64,000 nucleotides of DNA from positions 1-64,000 of the forward strand of contig NZ_AZFS01000016.1 in the NCBI RefSeq assembly GCF_001434395.1, in the 5' to 3' direction. A program made the position numbers and the translations under genes. Numbering within the stretch: position 1 is the stretch's first letter; the number at the start of each line of letters is the position of its first letter. Positions 55,769 to 64,000 of the stretch are shown here, one piece after another. Origin of the DNA: Levilactobacillus hammesii DSM 16381 (GTDB lineage Bacteria > Bacillota > Bacilli > Lactobacillales > Lactobacillaceae). The notes beneath the pieces are model-generated. The model worked only from the letters and a program-made list of their open reading frames with translations, did not search any database and was not told the DNA's origin.

Positions 55769-55818
55769 TAAAAAAGTTTGACGCAAATAATCAATCCAAT
55801 TAAATGGCGTCAAACTTT
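55769..55818 (-). terminator. Terminator after the RHH-like protein gene
   Basis: Perfect 12-base arms AAAGTTTGACGC / GCGTCAAACTTT with a T run on the minus strand, 10 bases past the stop codon. Confidence 0.85.
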
Positions 55819-55828
55819 CGACATGTTT

Positions 55829-56344
55829 CTATTTTTTTAAGCTGGTAATTTCATTTTTCATCTCACTGAAAATGGCTTCAAAGGCCACTTTATTGGTCGG
55901 TGCAATTAATTCTGCCAACTTGTATTTACAGCTGTCTATAATACTATCAACATCTCTCGATTGGAAATCGACTAAAGTCGCATCATCTCGCATTAAGAGC
56001 GCACCTTTAAAGATAAATTTTAAAGCGACACCTAATGTAACACTCCGCGTTCCAACCAGCTGGGGAAAGTAGTATTTATAATTTTGAATTTTTTCCTGAG
56101 TTTGCGGACTCAATTGCACCCTAATTCTTAAGTCCTTATCCGTAATCTTTTCTAACTCTTTGCCCTTAACTGAATTATCATTGACAACTTTATCCCAGCG
56201 CTTCAAAACCGACACATCGTCCACGGCCTTAGAAATTATCATCGCCTGCGTTAAACTTTTACCATCAACTTGTTCATAAGTATCTTTTAACATCTGAAAG
56301 ATTTGAGCTGTTTCTCTAGATATCCTTGCTTGAAAATATTTCAC
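55829..56344 (-). CDS. Putative regulator with two ribbon-helix-helix-like segments
   Basis: 171 residues. Two similar segments, ARISRETAQIFQMLK (about residues 6-20) and RVQLSPQTQEKIQNYK (about 74-89), each begin with a short strand and are followed by helices ending near VDDV and ALLM. That is the look of a tandem ribbon-helix-helix DNA-binding protein, but it is an inference. It has its own terminator and sits between lepA and the island. Confidence 0.55.
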   Translation of the reverse strand: MKYFQARISRETAQIFQMLKDTYEQVDGKSLTQAMIISKAVDDVSVLKRWDKVVNDNSVKGKELEKITDKDLRIRVQLSPQTQEKIQNYKYYFPQLVGTRSVTLGVALKFIFKGALLMRDDATLVDFQSRDVDSIIDSCKYKLAELIAPTNKVAFEAIFSEMKNEITSLKK

Positions 56345-56487
56345 CCTTTCTACCTCCTTTTCATGCTTCGTTTATACATTAAACATCCTTGATTAGAACT
56401 TGCTCAAATTAAAATTTTCTGTTGTTATCAATAAAGCAGCCCCCATCAGGTAATATCGCACCTAACGCGGACTGCTGACGTTTCCTG

Positions 56488-58320
56488 TTACTTCGTTTCA
56501 TCCTCATCAGTCTTCAAAACGGCCATGAACGCTTCCTGCGGGATATCGACCTTCCCGACAGCCTTCATGCGTTTCTTACCGACCTTCTGCTTCTCCAGCA
56601 GCTTCATCCGCCGGGTTCGGTCACCACCATAGAGCTTGGCGGTCACGTCTTTCCGGTAGGCCTTGATCGTCGTTCTAGCGATGACCTTAGCGCCGATAGC
56701 CGCTTGAACGGGGATTTCAAAGTTTTGGCGAGGGATGATGCCCTTCAGCCGCGATGCAATCTCCCGGCCCCGTTGTGCCGCAAACGTTCTGTGCGCAATG
56801 AAGCTCAGTGCATCGACCTTGTCACCGTTCAGCAAGATATCAATCTTAACCAAATCGGCTTCTTGGTAGCCACTCCGCTCGTAATCCAATGAGGCATAGC
56901 CCCGGGTGCTGGACTTCAGCTTGTCAAAGAAGTCAAAGATGATTTCCGACAGCGGCATGTTATAGATGATATTCACCCGGTAGTCATCCAGGTACTCCAT
57001 CGTTAAGAATTGCCCACGACGGTGTTGGCACAGATCCATAACTGCCCCCACATAGTCATTTGGTGCCATGATGGTTGCCTTCACGATCGGTTCTTCAATT
57101 CGCTTAATTGAGGCAGCCTCCGGCATTTCTGCAGGGTTTTCCACCGTCTTCATCGTGCCATCCGTCAAGTACGCATGGTAAGTAACCGATGGTGCCGTCG
57201 TAATCAGATCCAGGTTGAATTCACGTTCCAACCGTTCCTGGATGACGTCCATGTGGAGCATCCCCAAGAACCCACACCGGAACCCAAATCCTAAGGCCTG
57301 TGAGGCTTCGGGTTCGAATTCCAACGCAGCATCGTTGAGTTTCAACTTTTCTAGGGCTTCCCGCAAGTCATTCAGCTTAGCGTTATCCGTTGGGTACAAC
57401 CCAGCATAGACCATTGGGTTCATTTCCCGGTAGCCTGGCAGCGCCTTTTCAGCAGGCATTGCCGCATTTGTCACGGTATCACCCACTCGAGTATCAGCAA
57501 TATCCTTGATGCTGGCCGTAATATAACCCACGTCCCCCGCAATCAGGTAATCGCGTGAGATTGGCTTAGGTGAGTTCACACCCACCTCAGTGACCTCGTA
57601 CTCACTGCCGCTGTTCATCAGCAAGATCTTATCGCCCGGCTTGACGGTCCCTTCAAAGAGCCGCACACTCATCACGACCCCACGGTAGTCATCATAAACG
57701 GAGTCAAAGACCAAGGCCTTGAGTGGCGCATCCAGATCTCCCGTTGGGGCGGGGACCTTGTGGACGATCTGTTCCAGTAATTCAGGAATCCCGACCCCTT
57801 GCTTGGCACTAGCCAAAACGGCGTCGGAGGCATCCAGGCCAATCACGTCTTCAATCTCTTTTTTGACCTTCTCCGGATCGGCGGCTGGCAAATCAATCTT
57901 ATTGACGACGGGCACAATCTCCAGGTCGTCATCCAAGGCTAAATAGACGTTAGCCAGGGTCTGAGCTTCGACCCCCTGCGCCGCGTCAACGACCAGAACG
58001 GCCCCTTCACAGGCGGCCAGGCTCCGTGAGACTTCATAGGAGAAGTCGACGTGCCCTGGTGTGTCAATTAAATGGAATTCATAGTCATGGCCGTCCTTGG
58101 CGTGATACGTCAATTCAACGGCATTTAACTTAATCGTGATACCCCGTTCGCGTTCAAGATCCATGCTATCCAACACTTGATCTTGCATATCGCGCTTGGA
58201 GATGGTATCCGTGAGCTCCAAGATACGGTCCGCAATCGTGGATTTCCCGTGGTCAATGTGCGCCACAATGGAAAAGTTGCGAATATATTTTTGATGGTTT
58301 TTTAATTTCTCAAGATCCAT
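56488..58320 (-). CDS. lepA: Elongation factor 4 (LepA) GTPase
   Basis: 610 residues. EF4 is a ribosome-bound GTPase that back-translocates stalled ribosomes and helps 30S biogenesis. G motifs [17 protein letters not shown] and NKIDLP are intact and the C-terminal LepA domain ([17 protein letters not shown]) is present. ATG with GGAAATCAAC upstream. Its unit ends before the island. Confidence 0.97.
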   Translation of the reverse strand: MDLEKLKNHQKYIRNFSIVAHIDHGKSTIADRILELTDTISKRDMQDQVLDSMDLERERGITIKLNAVELTYHAKDGHDYEFHLIDTPGHVDFSYEVSRSLAACEGAVLVVDAAQGVEAQTLANVYLALDDDLEIVPVVNKIDLPAADPEKVKKEIEDVIGLDASDAVLASAKQGVGIPELLEQIVHKVPAPTGDLDAPLKALVFDSVYDDYRGVVMSVRLFEGTVKPGDKILLMNSGSEYEVTEVGVNSPKPISRDYLIAGDVGYITASIKDIADTRVGDTVTNAAMPAEKALPGYREMNPMVYAGLYPTDNAKLNDLREALEKLKLNDAALEFEPEASQALGFGFRCGFLGMLHMDVIQERLEREFNLDLITTAPSVTYHAYLTDGTMKTVENPAEMPEAASIKRIEEPIVKATIMAPNDYVGAVMDLCQHRRGQFLTMEYLDDYRVNIIYNMPLSEIIFDFFDKLKSSTRGYASLDYERSGYQEADLVKIDILLNGDKVDALSFIAHRTFAAQRGREIASRLKGIIPRQNFEIPVQAAIGAKVIARTTIKAYRKDVTAKLYGGDRTRRMKLLEKQKVGKKRMKAVGKVDIPQEAFMAVLKTDEDETK

Positions 58321-58460
58321 GTTGATTTCCTACTTTCTTAAACACCATGTCCAGACAATTATACCAACCATCAGCGGTAAGCACAAACTAAAAGAAATTC
58401 ACACGGCACAAAAAGCTGAACGTCAATGGCGCCCCGCTAGCTAGCGCATCCTATAGTCGA

Positions 58461-58488
58461 CAAAAGGCCCGGGCATTCACCCGGACCT
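58461..58488 (-). terminator. Terminator after the dlt operon
   Basis: GGTCCGGG / CCCGGGCC hairpin followed by TTTTG on the minus strand, 7 bases past dltD. Confidence 0.8.
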
Positions 58489-58494
58489 TCTCAG

Positions 58495-59784
58495 TTACTT
58501 CGTATTGTTTTCGTACTGCGTGAGTTGCCCTGGCCCTAACTGCTGCCATTGCTTGTCATAGAACCGATCATTGATCGTGTAGTGTGGTTGGGCCTGCTTC
58601 TTGGTTAAGAATGGGTCCACCCGCCGATCAATGGCCAACCAGCCGCGCCAGCCCGGATGAATCGTGTCGGTCATAAAGTACGGCACGTTCCCCTTATCTG
58701 ACAGGTCAACAATATTGTTAAAGCCTTGCGACTGTAACTGATAACGAATCTTCTGATCGAATTGCTTCAGCATCGTTTCAGATAAGCCGGTATATTGTTG
58801 CCAACGCTTATTGATTGGTGGAATAATGAACATCACGTTCGTATTCAGTCGGGCGAATTGATCCAATACCAGTTGGAAATCACCATATTCAGGCGACTTC
58901 AGGTAAGACAGATTCTTCTGGAAGTTCTTCAGATTTCCCGTCTTAATCTCCTGCTTCAGTCCCTGATTGTAGAACTTATCACTGATTTGGAAACGGTTGT
59001 TGCCCGTTGCTTCTTTCCCTAACTGACCACCGAGTTGATCCAGCGCCGAATAGGAGTAATGAGTGGGTAACTTCTTGGCTTGCCGGTTAACTCGACTCAA
59101 GTTCTGCGATGGTAAGTTGATGCCGGAGAAGAACTGATCTTCTTGGGTCAACATGTTCTTCCGCGTTTGCAGATAGAACCGTTGATAATCGGTCATTGAC
59201 TTACCCGCTGCCACCCGTTGTAGTGCAGCATAGATGAAATGGTCGGATTGTGCGGCAGGCATCTGTAGAAGCCGTTTAGCCGCGTACTGATCAATCGCAT
59301 CGTGACGGTAATGGGTCAACCATTCCGTCGTCTGTAATTGTGAGTAGTAGAAGCCAAAGGCATCCTTACGCGTCCCGTTCTTCACGAACCATTGCGGCGA
59401 AATGAAGAAGACCGCCTTCTTGTTGCGCAACTCGCCTTGAATATTTTGCATCACGAAGAATTGCGTTAACGATTGGGTCCCCCGCGCGCCTAACAGAAAC
59501 GGCCGATAGTCCCGGTGATACTTCTGTGCCAGAACCGATGGGTGCATCGGATCGATCCGTGACCATTCCGATGAGCCAAAGAACGGCACATAACCATTAC
59601 TGAGGGCTGCTTCCTTAACATGCTTACCGCGTAAAACGTTGGGTGACAGTGACACCGCCGCCTGTCGTTCCCGAGTGGCACTAATGTGCTTAAACCCGAA
59701 GGTGACTGGCGAGGCGAGCACCGCAAAAACTAGAATAGCCGCGAGAATTAACGGACCAAAAATCCGCAGTAATCGCTTTGCCAT
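58495..59784 (-). CDS. dltD: D-alanyl-lipoteichoic acid biosynthesis protein DltD
   Basis: 429 residues with an N-terminal membrane anchor (about 10-28) and an extracellular SGNH-like domain. The GSSEW segment (about residues 70-74) and DTIHPGWRG near the end fit the DltD active site. It takes part in the last transfer of D-alanine to teichoic acid. It starts 3 bases after dltC. Confidence 0.95.
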   Translation of the reverse strand: MAKRLLRIFGPLILAAILVFAVLASPVTFGFKHISATRERQAAVSLSPNVLRGKHVKEAALSNGYVPFFGSSEWSRIDPMHPSVLAQKYHRDYRPFLLGARGTQSLTQFFVMQNIQGELRNKKAVFFISPQWFVKNGTRKDAFGFYYSQLQTTEWLTHYRHDAIDQYAAKRLLQMPAAQSDHFIYAALQRVAAGKSMTDYQRFYLQTRKNMLTQEDQFFSGINLPSQNLSRVNRQAKKLPTHYSYSALDQLGGQLGKEATGNNRFQISDKFYNQGLKQEIKTGNLKNFQKNLSYLKSPEYGDFQLVLDQFARLNTNVMFIIPPINKRWQQYTGLSETMLKQFDQKIRYQLQSQGFNNIVDLSDKGNVPYFMTDTIHPGWRGWLAIDRRVDPFLTKKQAQPHYTINDRFYDKQWQQLGPGQLTQYENNTK

Positions 59785-59787
59785 TGG

Positions 59788-60021
59788 CTAGTCCAGGCTT
59801 TCAACTTTCGCAATGATCTTGTTGGGCGTGTCCCACTCTGACCGCTCAAATTCGGAAACAGGCACGTTAACGCCCAATTCACTTTGCAGTGACAGTAATA
59901 ATTGAACAGAAGCCATTGAGTCCATGATGCCGCTGTCGAACAGATTTTCGTCCATCGCGCCACTAACATCGCTACCCGTTAAATCGTTTAAAATGTCTAA
60001 TACAGTTGCTTTGATATCCAT
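59788..60021 (-). CDS. dltC: D-alanyl carrier protein DltC
   Basis: 77 residues, an acyl-carrier-like protein. Ser35 in IMDSMAS is the 4'-phosphopantetheine attachment site. It carries D-alanine from DltA to DltB. Confidence 0.96.
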   Translation of the reverse strand: MDIKATVLDILNDLTGSDVSGAMDENLFDSGIMDSMASVQLLLSLQSELGVNVPVSEFERSEWDTPNKIIAKVESLD

Positions 60022-60058
60022 TTTTATTTCCCCCTCGATGAAATAAATCCTCTAAGTT

Positions 60059-61267
60059 TTATTGAAACCAAATTTTATCCAAAATCCCCGAAAAGATTAA
60101 GAAACTGAAGCAGACCAGGTTGGCCGTCAAGAAGATCGCGAAGATCTGCGTAAAGTGATTATGTGGCACACTTTGACGATGCTTCTTCTTGTAGCGTAGC
60201 CAAACGTCGTTAACCATCAACGCGACCCCATGGAACAGCCCGTAGGTAATGTAATACCAGGTTACCCCGTGCCAGAAACCCATGACTAACATGTTGATGA
60301 TGTAGGTGACATTCGCCGTCGTCGTCGGTTTCTTAAAGACCTTATGCTTCATGAACCAGAAAACTAAGCGCATGTAGATAAAATCTCTAAACCAGAACGA
60401 CAGCGTAATGTGCCAACGATTCCAGAAATCCTTAATGTTCGGTGACCGCCAGGGTTGCTTAAAGTTCATTGGCGTGGCAATTCCCATAATGTATGAGGTC
60501 CCCACCGCGAACAAACTGTAACCCGCAAAGTCAAAGAACAAATCGGCACTGTAAGCGTACATGTAACCCACCAGCGGCCAGGATAGGTCTAAGAACCCAC
60601 CTCGTGAATGCATCGCCATGAGTTGCAACTTCGGCATCAAAATCGTGCCAAAGTAGTACGCCAGAATAAACTTGTATAGGAAACCGACAAACAGGTAACG
60701 AATCCCCTTTTGTAGCATTCCCAGATACTTTTCTCGATCCGGCACTGACCGATAATCCGCTTCAAAGCGCCGGTAACGGTCAATAGGTCCGGAGGAGATG
60801 GTTGGGAAGAACAACATGAACTGCAAGAACGTCATGAGGTTGTAGTTCTTTAATGTGCCATCCCGTGTTTCCATAATCGTCTGAACGGCTCTGAAGGTCA
60901 GATAACTGATCCCCAGGAAACCAATGAGTGACGACTGCCCGTTTTCAACAGCCGGCGTCACCTTGACGATCGTCAGTGGTGCGATGGCCAGAATCACCAT
61001 CAGGTAGAAGAACGGCCCTGAATTATGATTCTTCCGGTAAACGGCGTACCCCCAGGTCAATCCCACCTCGTACAAAATGTAGATAATCAATGCAATCCCC
61101 TGCGTCCATTTGGCACCGCCAAAAGTTAAGACCAGAAAGAAGATTGAAATTAGCGTTTCGTAGAGACGTGACCGTTTACCGTACAGAAGACCAATCATCA
61201 GTGGCAATAATGCCACTCCCAACAAGGCGAAATACGTTGGGTTGCCGTACGGTTCGAATGTCAACAT
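60059..61267 (-). CDS. dltB: D-alanyl transfer protein DltB (MBOAT family)
   Basis: 402 residues, polytopic membrane O-acyltransferase that moves D-alanine across the membrane. The MBOAT catalytic histidine lies in FWHGVTWYY. The ATG overlaps the dltA stop (TAATG). Confidence 0.96.
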   Translation of the reverse strand: MLTFEPYGNPTYFALLGVALLPLMIGLLYGKRSRLYETLISIFFLVLTFGGAKWTQGIALIIYILYEVGLTWGYAVYRKNHNSGPFFYLMVILAIAPLTIVKVTPAVENGQSSLIGFLGISYLTFRAVQTIMETRDGTLKNYNLMTFLQFMLFFPTISSGPIDRYRRFEADYRSVPDREKYLGMLQKGIRYLFVGFLYKFILAYYFGTILMPKLQLMAMHSRGGFLDLSWPLVGYMYAYSADLFFDFAGYSLFAVGTSYIMGIATPMNFKQPWRSPNIKDFWNRWHITLSFWFRDFIYMRLVFWFMKHKVFKKPTTTANVTYIINMLVMGFWHGVTWYYITYGLFHGVALMVNDVWLRYKKKHRQSVPHNHFTQIFAIFLTANLVCFSFLIFSGILDKIWFQ

Positions 61268-62796
61268 TATTGATTGACCTCAGCAATGATTGATTTGATA
61301 TCGACCTTGCCGTTGGGGGTCATCGGTAGGCTGTCCTTGTAAACAAAGCGTTGTGGAATCATGTATTCCATCATATCGCCGCCTTGTAAATTATCCTTGA
61401 TCGCCTTGGTAAGGTCTAATTCACTGGCAAAATCATGTTCGCTTGGTACCACCCAAGCAATCAGTTGGCTGACCTTATGATTCCGGTCATACCGTGGTAC
61501 GGCGACCCCAACCTGAATGTGATCTTCCTGTGACAGGTAATGGTTAACCTCTTCCAGTTCGATCCGGTAACCGTGCAGCTTAATCTGAAAATCAGTCCGC
61601 CCACGGTACATAATCAAGCCGTCCGCCATTTGAACACCCAAGTCACCGGAACGGTACACGGTCTTACCGTCAACCGTAACGAAGGCTTTCGCCGTTTTCT
61701 CAGGATTGTTCAGGTAGCCCTTCGACATGGATGGCCCACTGATGAGAATCTCGCCTTCAGTCCCCGCTGGTACCGGGTTAAGCTGATCATCCACCACACT
61801 AATCTCCGTATCGCCCTTGGCATAACCAATCGGCAATCGTGGATGATCGGCCAAGACTTCCGCCGTAATCTCAACCTGTGTGACCGCCACCGTGGTTTCG
61901 GTAGGACCATACGTGTTAAAGATCCGCGCATCTGGGAAGCGTAAATGCAAGGCCTGTGCGGTCGCATGCGTCAACTCTTCACCACAGAACAGGAAACGAC
62001 TGAGTTCTGGATAATGTTCGGCATCAAAAGTGGGCTCCAACAAGCAAATATCCATAAATGATGGCGTTGACACCCAAACATTCAGGTTCATTTGTGGCAA
62101 CGTCTCAAAGAGTTGCTTGAAGTTATCTGTGATCGTCTTTGGCAAGGCGACCAATGTCCCACCGCTAGCCAACGTTGGCCCCCAGTCCATAACGGAGAGG
62201 TCAAACGAATACGGTGCTTGCGATAACGTGCGTGGATACGTTGGTAGGACAAAGTCCGCGCTCAACATCCAGTTCACGTAGCTTAGTAAATTTTTGTGTG
62301 AAATCTGTACGCCCTTAGGTTTCCCAGTCGTTCCGGACGTAAAGATAATATAGTAATTTTCATCCCCACTAACAGCGTGATCCACTTGATAGTCCACTAC
62401 AGGACTCTCAAAGATGGTCTGCAGGTTGGCCGGCGTTAAGACCGGCGTCTCCCCTAAAGTCGTGGGTAACGCGCTGACAGCAATAGCTGCTGCCGGTTGG
62501 GCAATCTCATTGATTGTCGTAATCCGTTCGAGCGGCGAGTGTGTGTCAATTGGCACGTAGGCGTGACCACTCTTGACAATGCCAAGAAAGGTTGCCATCA
62601 TATCGAACGTTTGGCCCCCATAAACCAGAACGGGTGCGTGCGCCGGTAACTGCATGGCATCCAAGTGGGCGGCTAAAGCATCCGAGCGTTGTTTTAACTC
62701 ACCATACGTGTTCGTGTGCCCCAGATCATCATACGCGATGCGGTCTGGCTCACTCGTGGCAAACTGATCGATCGCCGTGATCATGTTTTCTATCAT
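61267..62796 (-). CDS. dltA: D-alanine--D-alanyl carrier protein ligase DltA
   Basis: 509 residues, adenylate-forming enzyme that activates D-alanine and loads DltC. The AMP-binding motif TSGTTGKPKG, the GPTETT motif and the C-terminal lysine region NGKVD are present. GGGGGG lies upstream of the ATG. Confidence 0.96.
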   Translation of the reverse strand: MIENMITAIDQFATSEPDRIAYDDLGHTNTYGELKQRSDALAAHLDAMQLPAHAPVLVYGGQTFDMMATFLGIVKSGHAYVPIDTHSPLERITTINEIAQPAAAIAVSALPTTLGETPVLTPANLQTIFESPVVDYQVDHAVSGDENYYIIFTSGTTGKPKGVQISHKNLLSYVNWMLSADFVLPTYPRTLSQAPYSFDLSVMDWGPTLASGGTLVALPKTITDNFKQLFETLPQMNLNVWVSTPSFMDICLLEPTFDAEHYPELSRFLFCGEELTHATAQALHLRFPDARIFNTYGPTETTVAVTQVEITAEVLADHPRLPIGYAKGDTEISVVDDQLNPVPAGTEGEILISGPSMSKGYLNNPEKTAKAFVTVDGKTVYRSGDLGVQMADGLIMYRGRTDFQIKLHGYRIELEEVNHYLSQEDHIQVGVAVPRYDRNHKVSQLIAWVVPSEHDFASELDLTKAIKDNLQGGDMMEYMIPQRFVYKDSLPMTPNGKVDIKSIIAEVNQ

Positions 62797-62846
62797 TCTA
62801 TATCCCCCCCAGAAGAATCGTGGTTATTAGTTAGTTGACCCCACAA

Positions 62847-62996
62847 CTAGAACTCGTTGTAAATAAACGTCGAGTTGTTCAAACCACTATAACCGTACAA
62901 ATAAACCAAAACCATCAAAATCACAAAGTAAAATAAGGTCCATCCAATAAAGGCTATCACTGGCTGATGCCAGATCGCCAGCCACTTTGCTCTCAT
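62847..62996 (-). CDS. dltX: DltX, small membrane peptide of the dlt operon
   Basis: 49 residues, one membrane helix (about 13-33), with the conserved FIYNEF ending that is needed for D-alanylation. The ATG at 62994-62996 is preceded by GGGGGTG; the longest frame would add 21 codons. First gene of the operon. Confidence 0.9.
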   Translation of the reverse strand: MRAKWLAIWHQPVIAFIGWTLFYFVILMVLVYLYGYSGLNNSTFIYNEF

Positions 62997-63085
62997 GAAA
63001 TTCACCCCCAAGTTTTGCTGGTCGATTCGTCCCCCAAACCAGCTTCCGTTCGCAACCACCCAGCGTGTACTTTCTCCGACGAATC

Positions 63086-63122
63086 CACGCTACGTGGTGA
63101 GGAAATCCACAGTTATACTGTG
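63086..63122 (-). promoter_or_regulatory. Two short inverted repeats in the dlt leader
   Basis: CACAGTtatACTGTG (63108-63122) and CCACGctaCGTGG (63086-63098). They lie just past the predicted start site, where a regulator or an mRNA hairpin could control dlt. Confidence 0.45.
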
Positions 63123-63136
63123 ATCCTTATGTTTTG

Positions 63137-63165
63137 AGAGTATCATTGCTAAAACCGGATTGCAA
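63137..63165 (-). promoter_or_regulatory. Promoter of dltXABCD
   Basis: TTGCAA (63160-63165), 17 bases, TACTCT (63137-63142) with a TGA extension of the -10 box on the minus strand. It lies about 140 bases before dltX. Confidence 0.65.
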
Positions 63166-63229
63166 TTAACCTTACTCAACCTTAATGGTTTCTTTTTATT
63201 TCATAACTTCTATTATAGAGTTTCCCACT

Positions 63230-63258
63230 AAAAAAGGCTACTGAAACTTTCAGCAGCC
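63230..63258 (-). terminator. Terminator after dnaJ
   Basis: GGCTGCTGAAA / TTTCAGTAGCC hairpin followed by six T on the minus strand. Confidence 0.85.
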
Positions 63259-63295
63259 TTGATAGATTAGCTATTTGAGGGCTTCGCCCCGCAAG

Positions 63296-64000
63296 TTAAT
63301 TTTCGTTAAATTTATCACGCATTTTGTTAAATAAGTTACCTTTGCCAGTGCCGGTAACGGTCTCACCACTAGCTTTCGCAAAGTCACGTAAGGCATCACG
63401 CTGACCCTTATTCAGGTTCTTAGGCGTCATTACCTTAACCGTCACGTGTTCATCACCGTTGCCATTGCCCCGTAACCGCGGTGCACCTTTGCCCCGCAGT
63501 CGGAAGGTCGTTCCGCCTTGTGTTCCGGCGGGGACCTTTAACTTGACGTCACCGTGAACGGTCTTGACCGTGACATCATCACCCAGAGAAGCCTGGACGA
63601 ATGAAATCGGCTGGTCAAAGTAGATTTCGGTGCCATCACGACGGAAGTCCTTGCTTGGCGTCACTTGGAAGATGATGAAGAGGTCCCCATAGCCACCGCC
63701 ATTTTGACCGGCTTCACCCTGTCCTTGTAACCGCATTTGTTGGCCGTCATCAACCCCAGCTGGGATGGTAACTTCAACTTCATGCTGTTCTTCTTCGTGA
63801 CCAGAACCCCCACAGGTTGGGCACTTTTCCTTGATTTCTTGACCCGTACCGTGGCAGACAGGACATGGTTGTTGACTCCGCATCCGGCCCAGTGGCGTGT
63901 TGGTTTCCGTCGTCACGTAACCAGAACCGCCACATTGGTGACAAGTGACTGGTGAAGTTCCTGGCTTAGCACCATTCCCACCACACGTATGACATTGCGC
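63296..64000 (-). CDS. dnaJ: Chaperone protein DnaJ, C-terminal part (5' end outside the window)
   Basis: The frame is open from the right edge, giving about 234 residues. It contains zinc-finger repeats of the CxxCxGxG type ([32 protein letters not shown]) and the C-terminal substrate-binding domains ([26 protein letters not shown]). DnaJ stimulates the DnaK ATPase. The J domain and Gly/Phe linker lie beyond the window. A terminator follows the gene. Confidence 0.96.
   Translation of the reverse strand, partial: AQCHTCGGNGAKPGTSPVTCHQCGGSGYVTTETNTPLGRMRSQQPCPVCHGTGQEIKEKCPTCGGSGHEEEQHEVEVTIPAGVDDGQQMRLQGQGEAGQNGGGYGDLFIIFQVTPSKDFRRDGTEIYFDQPISFVQASLGDDVTVKTVHGDVKLKVPAGTQGGTTFRLRGKGAPRLRGNGNGDEHVTVKVMTPKNLNKGQRDALRDFAKASGETVTGTGKGNLFNKMRDKFNEN

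Larger units (their letters stand above)
62997..63295. other. dlt leader and dnaJ-dlt intergenic region
   Basis: 299 bases with the dlt promoter (63137-63165), two small perfect inverted repeats in the leader (63108-63122 and 63086-63098) and the dnaJ terminator at the right end. Confidence 0.7.

Overview
The window looks like chromosomal DNA of a low-to-moderate GC Gram-positive bacterium of the family Lactobacillaceae (inference; Levilactobacillus/Lactiplantibacillus-like). The support is the core gene order phoH-ybeY-dgkA-era-recO, a T-box in front of hisS-aspS, the dltXABCD operon, wall teichoic acid genes, and a sortase signal of the lactobacillar LPQTxE type. Almost everything from the left edge to about 33 kb, and most of the rest, lies on the minus strand.

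Layout. 0-3.7 kb: a 1212-residue SF2 helicase and the start of a translationally coupled partner that runs off the left edge; this looks like part of a defence or DNA-processing module. 3.9-5.5 kb: MarR regulator and MFS exporter. 5.8-8.8 kb: a large sortase-anchored BspA-type leucine-rich-repeat protein, bracketed by the real marR start and a decayed copy of it. 9.5-14.5 kb: accessory metabolism and regulators (XRE membrane protein, two aldo/keto reductases, a NAD(P)-binding protein, LysR), part of it between short inverted repeats. 14.9-24 kb: conserved core (recO, era, dgkA, ybeY, phoH, yqeY, rpsU, ppsR) mixed with two alcohol dehydrogenases and an HxlR regulator. 24-28.4 kb: endonuclease IV and three wall teichoic acid genes. 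28.7-41.9 kb: YitT, msrA, aspS-hisS under a T-box, a wall amidase, fructosamine kinase, HAD phosphatase, dtd, rsh, rsmE, prmA. 42-49 kb: many small or secreted proteins (mscL, a nuclease lipoprotein with a partner, paralogous small proteins, DUF805-like membrane protein). 49.4-56.3 kb: an accessory island. 56.5-64 kb: lepA, dltXABCD and the 3' part of dnaJ.

The most unusual part is 49.4-56.3 kb. It holds four intact PPP/calcineurin-type metallophosphoesterases, one of them fused to what looks like a polynucleotide-kinase domain that has lost its P-loop lysine. With them are an endonuclease/exonuclease/phosphatase (EEP) family enzyme, the 26-codon stump of a second EEP gene, two unrecognised proteins, and a protein with two ribbon-helix-helix-like segments. 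All are on one strand. I propose, as inference only, a nucleic-acid-end or nucleotide phosphoester processing island.

Other observations: a 43-nt tRNA acceptor/T-arm-like element at 47.86 kb, a perfect 16-bp inverted repeat at 14.65 kb, an unresolved specifier codon in the hisS-aspS T-box, and two short inverted repeats in the dlt leader. Many CDS starts given here are moved downstream of the longest open frame to the codon that has a Shine-Dalgarno sequence. Family names are from memory of motifs; no database search was possible.
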